Assembly: GCA_051873875.1 (NCBI GenBank)
Contig: JBJEFI010000122.1
Coordinates: 1-33,385, forward strand
Reading direction: 5' to 3'
Length of the DNA: 33,385 nt
Source: JBJEFI01 sp051873875
GTDB taxonomy: Bacteria > Bacillota > Bacilli > Bacillales > Bacillaceae_G
Below the pieces are notes generated by a model. The model was not told where the DNA came from. It did no database searches and saw only the letters and a program-made list of their open reading frames with translations. Both the position numbers and the translations under genes were made by a program. Numbering within the stretch: the first letter of the stretch is position 1; every line of letters begins with the position of its first letter. Below are positions 31,087 through 33,385 of the stretch, one piece after another.

Positions 31087-32019
31087 GTGAACGTTGGCAT
31101 AATTGGAATTGGTTCGTATGTTCCACAAATTGTCGTAACAAATACAGATTTAGAAAAACGTTTAGATACATCAGATGAATGGATTCGTACACGAACAGGA
31201 ATAGAAGAAAGACGTTTTGCAAGTGATGATATGGATACATCACATATGGGATTAGCAGCTGCTAAAGAAGCTTTAGAACAAGCAAATTTACAGCCTGAAG
31301 ATATTGATTTAATTCTTGTGGCAACAGTAACGCCAGATTATTCTTTCCCATCTGTTGCATGCCTTATTCAAGAGAAGCTTGGAGCGACAAAGGCGGCTGC
31401 AATGGATGTTAGTGCGGCATGTGCTGGAATTATGTATGCAATGGTTACAGCGGAACAATTTATTAAAGCTGGTACGTATAAAAATGTGTTAGTTATTGGT
31501 GCAGAAAAGCTATCAAAACTAATTGATTGGGAAGATCGAAATACAGCTGTTTTATTTGGAGATGGCGCAAGTGCAGTTGTATTAGGAAAGGTTTCGGAAG
31601 GAAAAGGGATTTTATCATTTGAACTAGGAGCAGATGGAAGAGGTGCTACTCATTTATATGGTAATCCAACGATTACAATGAATGGAAGGGAAGTATTTAA
31701 ATTCGCTGTTCGTCAAATGGGTGAATCTTGTTTAAATGTTGTAGAAAAAGCAGGACTTACAAAAGAAGATGTTGATTTCCTAGTGCCACATCAAGCAAAT
31801 ATTCGCATTATGGAATCGGCACGTGAGCGATTAAGGTTACCTGCAGATAAAATGAGTGTCGTTATTAAAAAATATGGTAATACATCTTCTGCTTCTATTA
31901 TTATGGCATTAAATGAAGAATACAAGAATGGTAGAATTTATGATGGACAAAATATTGTATTAGTTGGTTTTGGTGGTGGCCTAACATGGGGAGCGATTTT
32001 GCTTCGTTGGGGCAAGTAA
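31087..32019 (+). CDS. fabH: Beta-ketoacyl-ACP synthase III
   Basis: Starts fatty-acid synthesis by condensing acyl-CoA with malonyl-ACP. The 310 residues carry the full Cys-His-Asn triad: Cys112 (SAACAGIMYA), His235 (PHQANIRI) and Asn265 (KYGNTSSAS). The N-terminal SDEWIRTRTGIEERR is typical. The start is GTG 31087, behind GGGGTGAG. fabF follows after 24 bases, so one FapR-controlled transcript carries both. Bacillus often has a second fabH; this copy sits with fabF, as fabHA does in B. subtilis. Confidence 0.97.
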   Translation: MNVGIIGIGSYVPQIVVTNTDLEKRLDTSDEWIRTRTGIEERRFASDDMDTSHMGLAAAKEALEQANLQPEDIDLILVATVTPDYSFPSVACLIQEKLGATKAAAMDVSAACAGIMYAMVTAEQFIKAGTYKNVLVIGAEKLSKLIDWEDRNTAVLFGDGASAVVLGKVSEGKGILSFELGADGRGATHLYGNPTITMNGREVFKFAVRQMGESCLNVVEKAGLTKEDVDFLVPHQANIRIMESARERLRLPADKMSVVIKKYGNTSSASIIMALNEEYKNGRIYDGQNIVLVGFGGGLTWGAILLRWGK

Positions 32020-32043
32020 AGGTAAAAGGGTGTGGACAAATAA

Positions 32044-33285
32044 ATGACTAAAAAAAGAGTTGTTATAACAGGTATTGGCGGTATTTCATCAGTAGGAAAC
32101 ACAGCTAGTGAAATGTGGGAAAATGTAAAAAATGGTGTATCAGGTATTGGCGAATTAACAAAGGTAGATGCTTCTTTATATCCAGTAAAAGTGGCTGCTG
32201 AAATAAAAGATTTCCAAGCAGAAAAATATATGGATAAAAAAGAAGCACGTCGTATGGATTTATTCGTTCAATATGCAGTTGCTGCATCAAAAATGGCACT
32301 TGAAGATAGTGGTTTAACAATTGACGAAAGTAATGCAGAAAATGTAGGTGTTTGGATTGGTTCTGGTATCGGTGGATTAAAAACATTTGAAGAACAACAT
32401 GTTGTATTAATGGAAAAAGGCGCACGTCGTGTTAGTCCATTTTTAGTGCCAATGATGATTCCTGATATGGCAGCTGGAATGGTTTCAATTATGTTAGGTG
32501 CAAAAGGAATAAATGCATGTACGGTAACGGCATGTGCATCAGGAACAAATTCAATTGGTGATGCATTTAAGGTTATTCAACGTGGTGATGCAGATGTAAT
32601 GATTACAGGGGGGACAGAATCACCAATTTCTAATATTGGTGTGGCAGGTTTCGCTTCTGCTCGTGCGTTATCACTAAACCCAGATCCAAAAACGGCTTGT
32701 CGACCTTTTGACAAAGAACGTGATGGATTTATTATGGGTGAAGGAGCAGGTATCATCGTGTTAGAAGAATTAGAACATGCAAAAGCACGTGGTGCCCATA
32801 TTTATGCTGAAATTGTTGGATATGGTGCAACTGGTGATGCTTATCATATGACGGCTCCAGCACCGAATGGTGAAGGTGGCGCTCGTGCCATGAAAAAAGC
32901 ATTACAAGATGCAGGTGTGACACCAGCAGATGTTGATTATATTAATGCCCATGGGACTAGTACAGATTTAAATGATAAATTTGAAACAGCGGCAATTAAA
33001 GAAGTATTTGGAGAGCATGCTTTTCAAGTAATGATAAGTTCTACAAAATCGATGACAGGACATTTATTAGGGGCAGCAGGTGGAGTTGAGGCAATCTTTA
33101 CAGCGCTAGCGGTTCAAAATGACATCGTACCACCAACAATTAATTATACAACTCCAGACCCAGAGTGTGATTTAGATTATGTTCCAAATGAGGCAAGACA
33201 AAAAACAGTACGAGTTGCAATTAGTAACTCATTAGGTTTTGGTGGACATAACGCAACAATCGTATTAAAAAAATACGAAGCATAA
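32044..33285 (+). CDS. fabF: Beta-ketoacyl-ACP synthase II
   Basis: Elongating condensing enzyme of fatty-acid synthesis, 413 residues, the standard length. The catalytic triad is Cys164 (TACASGTNSIG), His303 (NAHGTSTDLND) and His340 (STKSMTGHLLGAAGG), with the conserved Lys at residue 335. The start ATG 32044 follows AAAGGGTG. It is cotranscribed with fabH. The gene ends 100 bases before the window edge. Confidence 0.97.
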   Translation: MTKKRVVITGIGGISSVGNTASEMWENVKNGVSGIGELTKVDASLYPVKVAAEIKDFQAEKYMDKKEARRMDLFVQYAVAASKMALEDSGLTIDESNAENVGVWIGSGIGGLKTFEEQHVVLMEKGARRVSPFLVPMMIPDMAAGMVSIMLGAKGINACTVTACASGTNSIGDAFKVIQRGDADVMITGGTESPISNIGVAGFASARALSLNPDPKTACRPFDKERDGFIMGEGAGIIVLEELEHAKARGAHIYAEIVGYGATGDAYHMTAPAPNGEGGARAMKKALQDAGVTPADVDYINAHGTSTDLNDKFETAAIKEVFGEHAFQVMISSTKSMTGHLLGAAGGVEAIFTALAVQNDIVPPTINYTTPDPECDLDYVPNEARQKTVRVAISNSLGFGGHNATIVLKKYEA

Positions 33286-33304
33286 AAAGAAAAAACGAAG
33301 ATAG

Positions 33305-33346
33305 TTCTTACAATCTTTCGTAACGAAGTAAGAAAAATTGTAAGAA
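33305..33346. repeat. Nested inverted repeat downstream of fabF
   Basis: TTCTTACAAT (33305-33314) and ATTGTAAGAA (33337-33346) form a perfect 10-bp arm pair around a smaller hairpin (CTTTCG...CGAAG). No T tract follows, so it is not a clear terminator. It could be part of a leader of the next gene outside the window. Confidence 0.45.
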
Positions 33347-33385
33347 ATTACAGCCGTAGGATATCTAGAAAAACACGCGATTATA

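Noticed and set aside
1..33385. Prophage, integrative element, CRISPR array, toxin-antitoxin or classic defence system
   Set aside because: No transposase, integrase, Cas, phage structural, toxin-antitoxin or restriction gene was recognised, and no regular direct-repeat array is visible.

Overview
The window is a chromosomal segment of a low-GC, Gram-positive bacterium of the family Bacillaceae. The evidence is strong AGGAGG-type ribosome-binding sites, AT-rich codon use, LacI/CcpA-type sugar control, FapR and CtsR operators, and the gene order yjzC, (clpB), yjzD, yjaU-like, yjaV-like, fabH, fabF. That order matches the Bacillus fab region, except that clpB is inserted and the med-comZ slot is empty. 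The species cannot be named from the sequence alone. I saw no rRNA, tRNA, CRISPR array, transposase or phage gene.

Positions 1-7500 are a maltodextrin locus: the last permease and the ATPase of an ABC importer, a secreted membrane-anchored GH13 amylase homologue, a MalR-type LacI repressor, and a GH65 maltose phosphorylase whose promoter carries a MalR-like operator and a cre-like site. The amylase homologue has lost its catalytic Asp and Glu and is probably a pseudoenzyme. An esterase and the DEAD-box helicase DbpA follow, each ending at a clear terminator.

Positions 10.1-21.3 kb are a galactose/galactoside locus: a gal operon (M24-like protein, galK, galE, galT) and a divergent pair, a LacI-type repressor and a GH42 beta-galactosidase. 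Five copies of an 11-bp palindrome, TTTTA(G/C)TAAAA, lie upstream of the gal operon and between the repressor and bga, which points to one shared regulon. Between the two halves lies a DNA-repair cassette (AlkA-type glycosylase, and an Ada gene split by one in-frame stop) plus a small membrane protein. Two diverged, inverted copies of a structured repeat bracket this cassette. The M24 protein that opens the gal operon retains only about one of the five usual metal ligands.

Positions 21.4-33.4 kb are housekeeping: yajQ, cvfB, a YitT-family membrane protein, a BsuPI-type lipoprotein, a 46-residue unknown protein, a Cof-type HAD phosphatase, yjzC, clpB under a perfect CtsR box, yjzD, two degenerate enzyme homologues (yjaU/yjaV position), and fabH-fabF under a FapR box. 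A short repeat shared by two intergenic regions and one or two possible structured RNAs are not explained by the genes.

The main points to follow up are the putative amylase pseudoenzyme, the M24 pseudo-peptidase in the gal operon, the shared gal/bga operator, and the bracketed repair cassette with its broken ada.
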